From contig NZ_OY771475.1 of the NCBI RefSeq assembly GCF_963674635.1, positions 3,889,001 through 3,953,000 on the forward strand: DNA of 64,000 nt, read 5' to 3'. The position numbers and the translations under genes were made by a program. This stretch comes from Breoghania sp. (lineage in GTDB: Bacteria > Pseudomonadota > Alphaproteobacteria > Rhizobiales > Stappiaceae). Below the pieces are notes generated by a model. It worked only from the letters and a program-made list of their open reading frames with translations. It did no database searches and was not told where the DNA came from. Positions 48,370-57,527 of the stretch are shown piece after piece. Position 1 is the first letter of the stretch. Every line of letters begins with the position of its first letter.

Positions 48370-50028
48370 ATGGTCCGCTACATTTGCGGTGGCAAGGCCG
48401 CCGATCTTGTTCCCAGCGACACGATGATCGCGCTTCGCATGACAAGCGGGGCGCGGATCGCGGAGGCGCGGGGGAGCACGGGCGGGGTTGGGCCACAGGG
48501 CGTGGCGGCGTTCATGGAGCTGGGGCGGGAGGCGCGCGCAGCCTGCGAAAGGCTGAAGCCGATGCAGGGCATGGATCGGCCCGATATCGGCATCTTTTCG
48601 GCAGGCGGTGAGGACGTGACGGATCTTTGTGCCGTTCTTGATGCCGATGAGGGCGTCGAGTTCGCTGGCAAGGTGCTGGTCGACGCGGTCTCCGGCGAGC
48701 CGGTCCTCTATTCCGGCGATATCTTCATCCGGTTCGCCGACGACTGCCGGATAGCGGACGTGAAAAGCCTGCTGGACAGGTATGCGGCGCATCTGGGGCT
48801 CTTTCGCAGGCTTCCCTTTGCCCGCCACACCTACGTGCTGCGGCCGCAAAAAAGGTTGGGGCCGAAGGTCTTCGAGATGGCGCTCGCCTTGCTGGACGAG
48901 CCTGCCGTCACCCATTGTCATCCGGAAGTCCTGCGCAGGCGCGCGCCGCGCTCCGTGCTGCGCACTGTGCCGCGCTGGCCGCGCCAGTGGCATCTGGGTG
49001 ACCGGCTCGTGGATGGCGTCGCCATTCACGCGCACGCCCATGTGGAGCGCGCATGGGAGATGAGCCGCGGGGCGGGGGCCTGCGTCGCCATTATCGATGA
49101 TGGCATCGATCCGGTGCATCCCGATATCTCCGGCCCCGAACGATTGCTCGCGCCCTTCGATGTGACGCTCGATCTTGCAGACGGATCCCACAAGCTTCTG
49201 GGCGAGGGGCATGGGACCGCCTGTGCGGGGGTCGCCTGCGCCTCCGGCGTGGTGGGGGCGACGGGTGTTGCGCCCGAAGCGCGGATCATGCCGATCCGCA
49301 TGCGGGCGTCTCTGGGTTCTCTTCAGGAGGCGGAGGCGATCTGGCGGGCGGCGGCTTCCGGCGCGGACGTGATTTCCTGTTCCTGGGGCGCGATTGGCGG
49401 CGCTTGGGACGATCCCATGGATCCGCGTCACGGACGGCCCGTCCTGCAAAGCGACATGACGGCGGCGGCCATCGAGGCGGCGACGACGCGCGGGCGCATG
49501 GGGCGCGGGGCGTTGATCGCGTGGGCTGCGGGCAATTCCAACGGCAATGTGGATATTGACGCCTATCCGGCCAATCCCGCGGTCATGGCGATTGCGGCCT
49601 GCAACGATACGGGCGTGCGCAGCGCCTATTCCGATTATGGGCAAGCGATTTCCTGCGCCTTTCCCTCCAATGACACGGTGGAGGCGCTGACGCCCGGCAT
49701 ATGGACCACCGACCGTTCGGGCCGCTTTGGCTACAATCACGGCAATCAGTCGATGGGGGATGAGGCGGGGCTCTTCAACGGGGCTTTTGGCGGCACGTCG
49801 GCGGCCTGCGCGGGCGTTGCGGGCACGGCGGCGCTGCTGGTCTCGGCCAATCCGACATTGAGTGGCAAGGAGCTGCGCGCGATCATCGAGGGAACGGCGG
49901 ACAAGATCGATCCGGATGGCGGGCACTGGGACGAGGCGGGCCGCAGCCCCTATTACGGGGCGGGCCGGGTCAATGCCGCGGAGGCGGTTGCCGATGTGTT
50001 TTCCAGGGATGTTGTCGCCTCTGTCTGA
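48370..50028 (+). CDS. S8 subtilisin-family serine protease with novel N-domain
   Basis: 552 residues, no signal peptide or membrane segment. An N-terminal domain of about 200 residues of no recognised family precedes the subtilase domain (about 225-540). The triad is complete: Asp in VAIIDDGIDPVHPDISG, His in GHGTACAGVACASG, Ser in GGTSAACAGVAGTAALL, with the oxyanion Asn in WAAGNSNGNVD. ATG 48370 follows AAGGAGAG. With no secretion signal it should act in the cytosol, on an unknown substrate. Stops 2 bp from the convergent TauE gene. No RiPP or toxin genes are adjacent. Confidence 0.88.
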   Translation: MVRYICGGKAADLVPSDTMIALRMTSGARIAEARGSTGGVGPQGVAAFMELGREARAACERLKPMQGMDRPDIGIFSAGGEDVTDLCAVLDADEGVEFAGKVLVDAVSGEPVLYSGDIFIRFADDCRIADVKSLLDRYAAHLGLFRRLPFARHTYVLRPQKRLGPKVFEMALALLDEPAVTHCHPEVLRRRAPRSVLRTVPRWPRQWHLGDRLVDGVAIHAHAHVERAWEMSRGAGACVAIIDDGIDPVHPDISGPERLLAPFDVTLDLADGSHKLLGEGHGTACAGVACASGVVGATGVAPEARIMPIRMRASLGSLQEAEAIWRAAASGADVISCSWGAIGGAWDDPMDPRHGRPVLQSDMTAAAIEAATTRGRMGRGALIAWAAGNSNGNVDIDAYPANPAVMAIAACNDTGVRSAYSDYGQAISCAFPSNDTVEALTPGIWTTDRSGRFGYNHGNQSMGDEAGLFNGAFGGTSAACAGVAGTAALLVSANPTLSGKELRAIIEGTADKIDPDGGHWDEAGRSPYYGAGRVNAAEAVADVFSRDVVASV

Positions 50029-50030
50029 GA

Positions 50031-50792
50031 TCAGGCCAGAAGTCCGGCGATCCCATCCCAGATCAGCTTCACGGCCACCAGAAAGACGCCGACATAGGTG
50101 ATCCGGTAGAAAAGCTCTTGCGAGACAAGTTTGACCAGACGCACGCCCGCATAGGTGGCCAGAGGCGCCAGAGGCAGGAGGGCGGCCGAGGTGAAGAGGT
50201 TTGCGCGGTCAAACTGTCCGAGCAGGAAATAGGGCACCAGCTTGACGAGGTTCATGACCGCGAAGGTGATGACGATGGTGCCCGATAACAGCACCGGGCC
50301 GAATTTCTGCGGCAGCAGATACATCTGCGCGGGTGGGCCGCCCGCATGGGAGACGAAGCTGGTGAAGCCTGCCACCATGCCCCAGAAGATGCCCTTGGAC
50401 GCGTTCTGCTTCTTTGCAGGGCGCGCCGCGCCGCCGGTCCAGTAGTCGAGCACGAAGAACACGGTCACCAGGCCGACGATCAGGCGGACCCAGGATTCAT
50501 CCACCCACGCTGCCGTTGCCCAGCCCAGCGCGATGCCCACGACCGCGCCCGGCAGCAGGACGGCGACGGAGGGGCGGTGAAAGATCCCGCGATAGGAAAC
50601 AACCGCAACCGCATCCATGGCGCACAGGATCGGCAGCATGATGCCGGCTGCCTGGATCGGCGAGACCACGAGGCTCATCAGCGGTACGCCAAGCATGGCA
50701 AGCCCGGTGGCGAAGCCGCCCTTGGCCAGGCCGACGAGGATGACCGCGGGAATGGCCGCAGCGTAGAAAAGCGGGTCAGAGAGAAGGGGCAA
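50031..50792 (-). CDS. TauE/SafE-family sulfite/sulfonate exporter-like protein
   Basis: 253-residue membrane protein with seven to eight helices in two repeats. The family start DPLFYAAAIPAVILVGLAKGG and the second-repeat equivalent GMVAGFTSFVSHAGGPPAQMYLLP are clear. Proposed to export small sulfur or organic anions; substrate unknown. The start is unclear. No ATG exists near the conserved N-terminus, and TTG 50792 (LPLLSDPLFY) fits best. The open frame further upstream is His/Pro/Arg-rich and unlike the family. Divergent from prpE. Confidence 0.87.
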   Translation of the reverse strand: MPLLSDPLFYAAAIPAVILVGLAKGGFATGLAMLGVPLMSLVVSPIQAAGIMLPILCAMDAVAVVSYRGIFHRPSVAVLLPGAVVGIALGWATAAWVDESWVRLIVGLVTVFFVLDYWTGGAARPAKKQNASKGIFWGMVAGFTSFVSHAGGPPAQMYLLPQKFGPVLLSGTIVITFAVMNLVKLVPYFLLGQFDRANLFTSAALLPLAPLATYAGVRLVKLVSQELFYRITYVGVFLVAVKLIWDGIAGLLA

Positions 50793-51042
50793 GGTTTCGT
50801 GGCTCTGGTTGCGTTGGTGGGGATGTTGGCGGAAGAATGGGGGTCGTAAGATTGGGGGCGGTTTGAGCAAATGCGCCAATTCCGCCGTAAAGGCAATGCG
50901 CGGGGGATGAAATACACATTTAAACACAATTTGAGGCCGTTTGATCCAATCCAAAGTCGAAGGCCGACATCCTTGCTTTAATCGCTTGGATTGCGCCAAA
51001 TTCCCGGCAGCAACGATGCCTGCGATGTGGGAGGAAAACACC

Positions 51043-52956
51043 ATGGCAAGTCGTTATCACGAGGTCTACCAGGCATGGCGGGACGATCCGGAAGGGTTCT
51101 GGTCCGAAGCCGCCGCGGGCATTGACTGGAGCAAGCCTTGGGACAAGGTTTTCGATGCGGATCGGGGCGTCTTTGGCCAGTGGTTCGCGGGCGCGGAAAC
51201 CAACACCTGTTACAACTGTCTCGACCGGCATGTGGAGCGCGGGCGCCCGGGACAGGCGGCGGTCATCTATGACAGTCCCATCACCGGCAGGTGCGAAAGC
51301 TACACCTATGCCGAAATGCTGGAGCGCGTGAACGCACTGGCGGGCGTTCTGGTGGACAGGGGCGTTGCCAAGGGCGATCGGGTCATCATCTATATGCCGA
51401 TGGTCCCGCAGGCCCTGATGGCGATGCTGGCCTGTGCGCGCATCGGGGCGGTGCATTCCGTGGTTTTCGGCGGCTTTGCGGCCCACGAACTGGCCACGCG
51501 CATCGACGATTGCCTGCCCAAGGCGATCATCGCCGCTTCCTGCGGCATCGAGCCGAACCGCACCATCGCCTACATGCCGCTCATCTCCACAGCCATCGAA
51601 CAGGCGGCGCACAAGCCGGATTTCTGTCTCGTCTTCCAGCGCGAGGAACTGACCGCCGATCTGGTGGACGGTCGCGATATCGATGCGGGCGCCGCGGTCC
51701 AGGCGGAGATGTCCAAGGGTCGCAAGGTCCCTTGCGTACCGGTGGCTGCCACCGATCCGCTCTATATTCTCTACACCTCCGGCACGACCGGTCGGCCAAA
51801 GGGCGTTGTGCGCGACAATGGCGGGCACATGGTGGCGCTCAAGTGGTCCATGTCGAACCTCTATGGCATCGAGCCGGGCGAGGTCTTCTGGACGGCCTCC
51901 GACGTGGGCTGGGTCGTGGGCCATTCCTATATCGTCTATGCGCCGCTGCTTCATGGCTGCACGACGGTGGTGTTCGAGGGCAAGCCCGTGGGCACACCCG
52001 ATGCGGGCACCTTCTGGCGGGTGATCGCCGATCACGGGGTTTCCGCGCTTTTCACCGCGCCCACCGCCTTCCGCGCCATCCGCAAGGAAGACCCGGATGC
52101 AAAGCTCCTCGGGCAATATGATCTAGCGAGCTTGCGCACCCTGTTTCTGGCCGGCGAACGCGCCGATCCGGAAACGATCAAGTGGGCGGAGGAACATCTC
52201 AAGGTTCCCGTCGTCGATCACTGGTGGCAGACGGAAACCGGCTGGTGCATCGCGGGCAATCCGGTGGGGCTCGGCCTGCTGCCGATCAAGCATGGGTCGC
52301 CGACGGTGGCCATGCCCGGCTATGACATTCAGGTTCTGGACGATGCCGGTCATCCGGTTCCCGCCGGAACGCTTGGCAATATCGTGGTGAAACTGCCGCT
52401 GCCCCCTGCATGTCTGCCGACGCTTTGGGGAAATGATCAGCGTTTCCGCGAGGCCTATCTCCTGGAATTCCCCGGCTACTACAAGACGGCGGATGCGGGC
52501 TTTTGCGATGAAGACGGCTATCTCTTCATCATGTCGCGCACCGACGACATCATCAACGTGGCGGGCCATCGGCTTTCCACCGGCGCGATGGAGGAGGTGC
52601 TTGCGCAGCACCCGGATGTCGCCGAATGCGCGGTGGTGGGCATTGCCGACCAGCTCAAGGGCCAGCTGCCCTGCGGGTTCGTGGTGCTGAAATCGGGCGT
52701 GGACCGTGATCCGCAGGAGGTCGAGCGCGAGCTGGTTTCACTGGTGCGTCAGGAAATCGGGCCTGTTGCGGCCTTCAAGGTCGCGGTCTCGGTGGATCGT
52801 CTGCCCAAGACGCGTTCGGGCAAGATCCTGCGCGCGACCATGCGCCAGATCGCCGATGGCGAGGAATATCGCATGCCCGCGACCATTGACGATCCGGGGG
52901 TGCTGGACGAAATCGCGGATGCGATCAGAGCCCGCGGGATTTCCCGCTCGTCGTGA
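51043..52956 (+). CDS. prpE: Propionyl-CoA synthetase
   Basis: 637 residues, acetyl/propionyl-CoA synthetase branch of the ANL family. Activates propionate to propionyl-CoA. The N-terminus MASRYHEVYQAWRDDPEGFW and NTCYNCLDRHVERGR are PrpE-like; ATP-binding YILYTSGTTGRPKGVV, VDHWWQTETGWCIAGN, hinge YYKTADAGFCDEDGYL and the C-terminal lysine in TRSGKILRATMRQ are intact. ATG 51043 follows GGGAGG. No 2-methylcitrate genes are adjacent, so propionate use probably goes through methylmalonyl-CoA; that is inference. Confidence 0.93.
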   Translation: MASRYHEVYQAWRDDPEGFWSEAAAGIDWSKPWDKVFDADRGVFGQWFAGAETNTCYNCLDRHVERGRPGQAAVIYDSPITGRCESYTYAEMLERVNALAGVLVDRGVAKGDRVIIYMPMVPQALMAMLACARIGAVHSVVFGGFAAHELATRIDDCLPKAIIAASCGIEPNRTIAYMPLISTAIEQAAHKPDFCLVFQREELTADLVDGRDIDAGAAVQAEMSKGRKVPCVPVAATDPLYILYTSGTTGRPKGVVRDNGGHMVALKWSMSNLYGIEPGEVFWTASDVGWVVGHSYIVYAPLLHGCTTVVFEGKPVGTPDAGTFWRVIADHGVSALFTAPTAFRAIRKEDPDAKLLGQYDLASLRTLFLAGERADPETIKWAEEHLKVPVVDHWWQTETGWCIAGNPVGLGLLPIKHGSPTVAMPGYDIQVLDDAGHPVPAGTLGNIVVKLPLPPACLPTLWGNDQRFREAYLLEFPGYYKTADAGFCDEDGYLFIMSRTDDIINVAGHRLSTGAMEEVLAQHPDVAECAVVGIADQLKGQLPCGFVVLKSGVDRDPQEVERELVSLVRQEIGPVAAFKVAVSVDRLPKTRSGKILRATMRQIADGEEYRMPATIDDPGVLDEIADAIRARGISRSS

Positions 52957-53122
52957 GCCCTGCGGGGTCCGGCGGGACATCCCGCCGGCGTTCTCCCGGC
53001 AACGCCCATTGCGGCATTGTCGGGGAAAAGGGCCCCGGGGTCATTGGCGAGGGGCCTTTTCGCAGGCGCGAGAGACGTTATAAGTACGGTTCAGCCGATT
53101 GGCGAATACAGGAGAATTGACC

Positions 53123-53911
53123 TTGGCCCTCACCAACAAGGTAACGATCGTTACCGGCGCCGCTCGCGGCATCGGTCTGGCGGTTGTCCGTCGTTTTCTC
53201 GAAGATGGCGCGAAGGTCGTCATGTCTGACGTCAATGACGAGGCAGGCGAAGCCGCGGAAGCCGATCTCAAGTCGCTCGGCGATGTGACCTATGTTCACT
53301 GCGATGTCAGCGAGCGCCTCGACGTGCGCAACCTGCTGGCCGCCGCCATCGATGCCTATGGCGATATCGATGTGCTGGTCAACAATGCCGGCATCGTCAG
53401 CCCAGGTGACATTCTCACCATCGACGAGGCCGAGTTCGACCGCGTTCTGGGCGTGAACCTGAAGGGTTCCTTCCTTGTCGGCCAGGCGGTTGCCAAGCAC
53501 ATGGTGGACCGGGTGGAGAATGGCGGCCCGGCGGGCTCCATCATCAACATGTCCTCCGTGAACGCCGTTTTCGGCCTGCACAGCCAGCTTCCCTACACCG
53601 TCTCCAAGGGCGGTGTGAACCAGCTCACCAAAGGCATGGCCGTGGCGCTCGCGCCCTACGGCATCCGCGTCAATGCCATCGGGCCGGGCTCGATCATGAC
53701 CGACATGCTGTCCTCGGTGAACGACGATCCGGCGGCGCGCAACCGCATTCTCAGCCGGACGCCCATGGGGCGGATCGGCGAGCCGCGTGAAATCGCTTCC
53801 ATCGCCGCCTTCCTTGCCGATGAGGACGCGAGCTACGTGACCGGCCAGACCATCTACGCCGATGGTGGCCGCCTTCCGCTGAACTACACGGTGGATGTGC
53901 CGGACGCATAA
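53123..53911 (+). CDS. Short-chain dehydrogenase/reductase
   Basis: 262 residues, classical SDR. Cofactor motif TGAARGIG, NNAG in VLVNNAGIV, catalytic Ser in NMSSVNAVFG and YTVSK for Tyr-Lys. The C-terminus GQTIYADGGRLPLNYTV resembles glucose- or polyol-type dehydrogenases. A C-terminal Leu-Asn-Tyr extension is common in GolD/galactitol-type members but the substrate is unknown. The start appears to be TTG 53123 with GGAG 8 bases before it; TTG 53117 and 53099 are alternatives, and no ATG is available. Ends before a terminator and inverted-repeat copy C. Confidence 0.9.
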   Translation: MALTNKVTIVTGAARGIGLAVVRRFLEDGAKVVMSDVNDEAGEAAEADLKSLGDVTYVHCDVSERLDVRNLLAAAIDAYGDIDVLVNNAGIVSPGDILTIDEAEFDRVLGVNLKGSFLVGQAVAKHMVDRVENGGPAGSIINMSSVNAVFGLHSQLPYTVSKGGVNQLTKGMAVALAPYGIRVNAIGPGSIMTDMLSSVNDDPAARNRILSRTPMGRIGEPREIASIAAFLADEDASYVTGQTIYADGGRLPLNYTVDVPDA

Positions 53912-53941
53912 GGGCGGTCCGACATCCAGCGAATTCAAGAT

Positions 53942-53969
53942 AGGGCGGCTCGTTGGGGCCGCCCTTTTT
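53942..53969 (+). terminator. SDR gene terminator
   Basis: AGGGCGGC/GCCGCCCT stem with an 8-nt loop and a run of five T, 31 bp after the stop. Confidence 0.8.
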
Positions 53970-54033
53970 CGTGTTAGGACTCGTGTTGCGCGGACGGCTT
54001 GGCGTGTGTGGCCATTTGGGGGGGCTGAGTTGT

Positions 54034-54170
54034 GGCCGATCCTTCGAGACGGCGTCTGTGACGCCTCCTCAGGATGACGTTGTGTGGGTGGCGGACTTTT
54101 CAGGAGAACCTTCCCCACCCACAACGTCATCCTGAGGAGCGCCCAAAGGGCGCGTCTCGAAGGATCGGCC
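54034..54170. repeat. Large inverted-repeat element, copy C
   Basis: Arms 54034-54091 and about 54114-54170 are extended relative to copies A and B (GACGTTGTG-T-GGGTGG opposes CCACCCACAACGTC). The centre is only about 22 bp, making this the most complete palindrome of the three. Between convergent SDR and ABC-exporter genes. Confidence 0.87.
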
Positions 54171-54198
54171 TCAATCTCGATATTCCGGCGCGCGGGTC

Positions 54199-56025
54199 TT
54201 AATCCTGGCCCAGCGCTTCCAGGCCCTGCGCGCCGCGCTCGAATTGCAGGCGCGCGAGGCGGGCATAGAGGCCGCCCTGGGCCACCAGCGTCTCGTGCGT
54301 GCCCTGCTCGATGACGTGGCCCTTTTCCATGACCAGGATGCGGTCGGCCTTCAGCACGGTCGCCAGCCGGTGGGCGATGACCAGGGTCGTGCGGTGGCTC
54401 ATCAGGCCATCCAGCGCGGTCTGGACGAGCGTTTCGCTCTGCGCATCCAGCGCCGATGTGGCCTCGTCCAGCAACAGGACCGGGGCATCCTTCAACAGCG
54501 CGCGGGCAATTGACAGCCGCTGGCGTTCGCCGCCGGAAAGGGTAACCCCGCGTTCGCCGATCACCGTGTCGTAGCCCTGCGGCATGGCCTCGATGAAATC
54601 ATGGGCATGGGCGGCGTGGGCGGCTGCGCGGATATCCTCGTCGCTGGCGTCGGGGCGGCCATAGAGCAGGTTCTCACGCACGCTCGCGCCGAAGATCACC
54701 GTATCCTGCGGCACCAGCGCGATGCGCGCGCGCAGGTCCTGCGGATCGGCATCGCGCAGATCAACCCCGTCCAGCGTGACCCGACCGGTCTGGGGGTCGT
54801 AGAAACGCATGATCAGGTGGAACAGCGTGGACTTGCCTGCTCCCGACGGGCCAACCACGGCCACGGTTTCGCCCGGGGCGATGGTGAGGTCCAGATCATG
54901 GACGACCCGTTCGTCGTCAAGCGAGGGATAGGCGAAGCCGACATTTTCGAACCGGATCGCACCGCGTGAGGGGGAGGGCAGGCGCATCGGGTGCGCGGGC
55001 GCGCGAATCTCCGGCTCGATGTCCAGAAGTTCGGCCAGACGTTCGGCGGCGCCCGCGGCCAGCGAAAGCTCGCCCCAGACCTCCGACAGCTGACCCAGCG
55101 CACCGGCGGCAAAAACCGAATAGAGCACGAACTGGCCGAGCGCGCCGCCGCTCAGGCGGCCTTCCATCACGTCGTTGGAGCCGATCCACATGACCATGAC
55201 GACGGAGGCGAAGATCACGAACATGCCGAAGGCGGTGAGAAGCGCGCGCGCGGTGAACGACGAGCGGGCGGCGGCGAAGGCGCGTTCCACCTGGGCTGCA
55301 AAGCGTTCGGAGGCGAAGCGTTCGTTGGTGAAGGCCTGCAGGGTGCGGATGGCCGAAATGGCCTCCACCGCATAAGCGGAGGCTTCCGCGAGCGTATCCT
55401 GTGCAAGGCGGGACCGGCGGCGCACCAGCCTTCCGATGACGATGAGCGGGACCACCACGAAGGGGATGGCGAGAAGCACGAGGCCCGACAGGCGCGGGCT
55501 CGTATAGACCATCATGCTGGCCGCGCCGACGAAAAGGGCAAGATTTCGAAGCGCGACAGAGATGGAAGAGCCGACGGCGGATTTTACCTGTGTGGTGTCG
55601 GCGGTCAGGCGGGAGACGACTTCGCCGGAGCGGGCGCTGTCGAAAAAGGAGGCGCTCAGCTGCGTGATATGGGCGAAGACATCGGCGCGCAGCCTTGAGA
55701 CGATGCGCTCGCCCAGCCAGGTGACGAGGTAGTAGCGGGTGGCGCTGGCAATGGCGAGGGCGGCGACCACCACCATTAGCATGGCGAAATACTTGTCGAT
55801 GAATTGCGGATCGCCGCCGCCAAATCCGAAATCGATCATGCGGCGGATGGCCAGCGGCACGGCAAGCGTGGCGCATGTTGCGGCCACGAGGGCGAGGAGG
55901 GCGGCCGACACCTGCGCGCGGTACTGCCGGATATAGGGGGCCAGCATGCCCAGCGGCTTCAGGGATTTCGACTTTCGGGGGTGTTCCGCAGCGGAGCTTG
56001 TTTCGTTCTTGTCCTGCTTCGCCAA
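54199..56025 (-). CDS. ABC exporter, fused permease and ATPase (MsbA-like half transporter)
   Basis: 608 residues. Six membrane helices (about 30-330) with the ABC-TM1 fold, then a nucleotide-binding domain (about 355-595). Walker A GPSGAGKST, Q-loop VPQDTVIFGASVRENLLYG, signature LSGGERQRLS, Walker B VLLLDEATSALD and switch His in VIAHRLATV are all intact. Works as a homodimer; lipids or drugs are plausible substrates. The start is TTG 56025 (LAKQDKNET) after GGGAGCAGGA; the longer frame upstream is Arg-rich and unlikely. A Lys/Ser-rich cytosolic N-terminus of about 25 residues is normal. Confidence 0.92.
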   Translation of the reverse strand: MAKQDKNETSSAAEHPRKSKSLKPLGMLAPYIRQYRAQVSAALLALVAATCATLAVPLAIRRMIDFGFGGGDPQFIDKYFAMLMVVVAALAIASATRYYLVTWLGERIVSRLRADVFAHITQLSASFFDSARSGEVVSRLTADTTQVKSAVGSSISVALRNLALFVGAASMMVYTSPRLSGLVLLAIPFVVVPLIVIGRLVRRRSRLAQDTLAEASAYAVEAISAIRTLQAFTNERFASERFAAQVERAFAAARSSFTARALLTAFGMFVIFASVVMVMWIGSNDVMEGRLSGGALGQFVLYSVFAAGALGQLSEVWGELSLAAGAAERLAELLDIEPEIRAPAHPMRLPSPSRGAIRFENVGFAYPSLDDERVVHDLDLTIAPGETVAVVGPSGAGKSTLFHLIMRFYDPQTGRVTLDGVDLRDADPQDLRARIALVPQDTVIFGASVRENLLYGRPDASDEDIRAAAHAAHAHDFIEAMPQGYDTVIGERGVTLSGGERQRLSIARALLKDAPVLLLDEATSALDAQSETLVQTALDGLMSHRTTLVIAHRLATVLKADRILVMEKGHVIEQGTHETLVAQGGLYARLARLQFERGAQGLEALGQD

Positions 56026-56378
56026 AATCCTGCTCCCACCCGTAGTCGTATCGTTCTTCTGCACGCTGTGACATCTTGGACGGGCAGGGTCAATCTTCAA
56101 TCGCCCTCCCGCCCTCGCAGGCGGGAAAAGGCGCAATTTAGAGCCTGCGCACCGTCCGGCGGAGGGCTTTCGAGCCCCCTGTTTTCGATGTTTGCACAAT
56201 GCCTCGCGGGAACGTTCACTTCAAGGTGGGCGAAAACCTTGAAAGCGTCGCCGGAGTGGGGTATAGCCTCGCCCGACTGTTTCCGGTCGCCGCTGGCTGC
56301 GTGCGGCCGATTTTGATTGAAATGCGTTGTATCCTGCAGGTCGCATCGGCCCGGACAACGTGGCGAGAGGATCCGGCT

Positions 56379-56603
56379 ATGAAGAGCGACATTCATCCCG
56401 ACTACCACATGATCAAGGTCGTCATGACCAATGGCGACGAGTACATGACCCGTTCGACCTACGGTGAAGAAGGTGCGGAACTGCGCCTCGACATCGACCC
56501 CACCACGCATCCGGCGTGGACCGGCGGCCAGCAGACCCTGCTCGACCGCGGTGGTCGCGTTTCCCGCTTCAAGAACAAGTACTCGGGCATTTTCGGCGGC
56601 TGA
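56379..56603 (+). CDS. rpmE: Ribosomal protein L31, Cys-less type
   Basis: 74 residues: [20 protein letters not shown], then [20 protein letters not shown] and the basic [15 protein letters not shown]. It has no zinc-binding cysteines, the usual form in alphaproteobacteria. ATG 56379, preceded by GAGAGGA. Forms the bridge between ribosomal subunits. Divergent from the ABC exporter and followed by a strong terminator. Confidence 0.97.
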   Translation: MKSDIHPDYHMIKVVMTNGDEYMTRSTYGEEGAELRLDIDPTTHPAWTGGQQTLLDRGGRVSRFKNKYSGIFGG

Positions 56604-56624
56604 GCCGAATCGCCACGGAACACG

Positions 56625-56656
56625 AAAAAGCCCCGGCATCGCGCCGGGGCTTTTTT
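56625..56656 (+). terminator. rpmE terminator
   Basis: AAAAAGCCCCGGC-ATCGC-GCCGGGGCTTTTTT; symmetrical enough to work on both strands. Confidence 0.9.
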
Positions 56657-56766
56657 GTTTGTGCAGCAGGTCAGGCGTTGGCTCCGGCGGAAAGGCCGGG
56701 CAAGGATGCCCCAGCCCAGCCCTGTTCGGCCCAGTCCTGGTTAGTCCAGTCCTGCTTCGCCCGGCC

Positions 56767-57219
56767 CTAGCCTTTCAAGAACAAGGCGGCGTTGGGGAAG
56801 GGGAGGCCAAAGTCATCCACATCCCGGCGGGACATTTCCTGGAACCCGAGCGTGGCGTAGAATCGAACGGCCTGTTCATTCGCGGTGTAGACCTCAAGAG
56901 ACAGCTCTCCCTTGCGCTCCAGCGCATGTGAGATCAGCCGCCGCCCGATACCCAGACCCTGCCGGTCCGGGGCGACGAATATCCCGCCGACAAAGCTGCC
57001 CAGCAGGCTGATGAAACCGGCCGCCTCACCATTGAGGCAGGCAACCGACGTCTCCGCCTTTGGCAGATATTCCTCTTCGATCAGGCGTCGTTGTTCGACA
57101 AGCCTTGGCTCCCCAATGAAGGGATGCGCCTTGAGGGATGCGTCAAACCAGATTTTTGAGAGTTTTTCGAGATCCGTCGCCGCTTCATAGGGCCGGATCG
57201 TCACGTTTTCGTTCTCCAT
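56767..57219 (-). CDS. GNAT-family N-acetyltransferase
   Basis: 150 residues. Acetyl-CoA-binding motif A is GGIFVAPDRQGLGIGRRL; the C-terminal VRFYATLGFQEMSRR supplies the usual Tyr. N-terminal TIRPYEAATDLEKLSKIWF is typical of YjgM/PhnO-like acetyltransferases; the acceptor is unknown. ATG 57219 follows GGAG; an in-frame start 21 bases earlier is also possible. Convergent with rpmE. Confidence 0.9.
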   Translation of the reverse strand: MENENVTIRPYEAATDLEKLSKIWFDASLKAHPFIGEPRLVEQRRLIEEEYLPKAETSVACLNGEAAGFISLLGSFVGGIFVAPDRQGLGIGRRLISHALERKGELSLEVYTANEQAVRFYATLGFQEMSRRDVDDFGLPFPNAALFLKG

Positions 57220-57527
57220 GAGAACTCCACACAAAAGCATGCAAAAAGGATCGGCAACCAGGTGCCGAGCGATGCCGCTGGACGCGGTTCAATCAAGTCC
57301 TCTGTGCATGAAACTCCTTCTGTGATCTGGCCCAACCTAACTTTGGCGAACGGCTCATGCAAGGGCCGCTTAGCGCCCGCGCCGGGCATCGGCGAACGGG
57401 CCGCACCTGTGCCGTATCCGTCGTCCGGGGGGATCTTTTCCCTTTGAAACAAAACGCCCCGCCTCGGGCTGCGAGGCAGGGCGTGTCGTCAATTCGGTAC
57501 GCAAGAGAAGGATCGGGCGTTGCGCCT
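57220..57527. other. 308-bp intergenic region
   Basis: Between the GNAT gene and rcdA, both on the minus strand. Apart from the rcdA terminator at about 57443-57482, no gene or repeat was recognised. Confidence 0.5.
57443..57482 (-). terminator. rcdA terminator
   Basis: On the minus strand a GC-rich stem (CGCCCTGCCTCG opposing CGAGGCGGGGCG) is followed by TTTTGTTT. Confidence 0.8.

Noticed and set aside
19671..56603. Zur-controlled zinc-sparing copies of L36 and L31
   Set aside because: Both lack cysteines, but that is the normal and often sole form in alphaproteobacteria, and no Zur box or second copy is seen.
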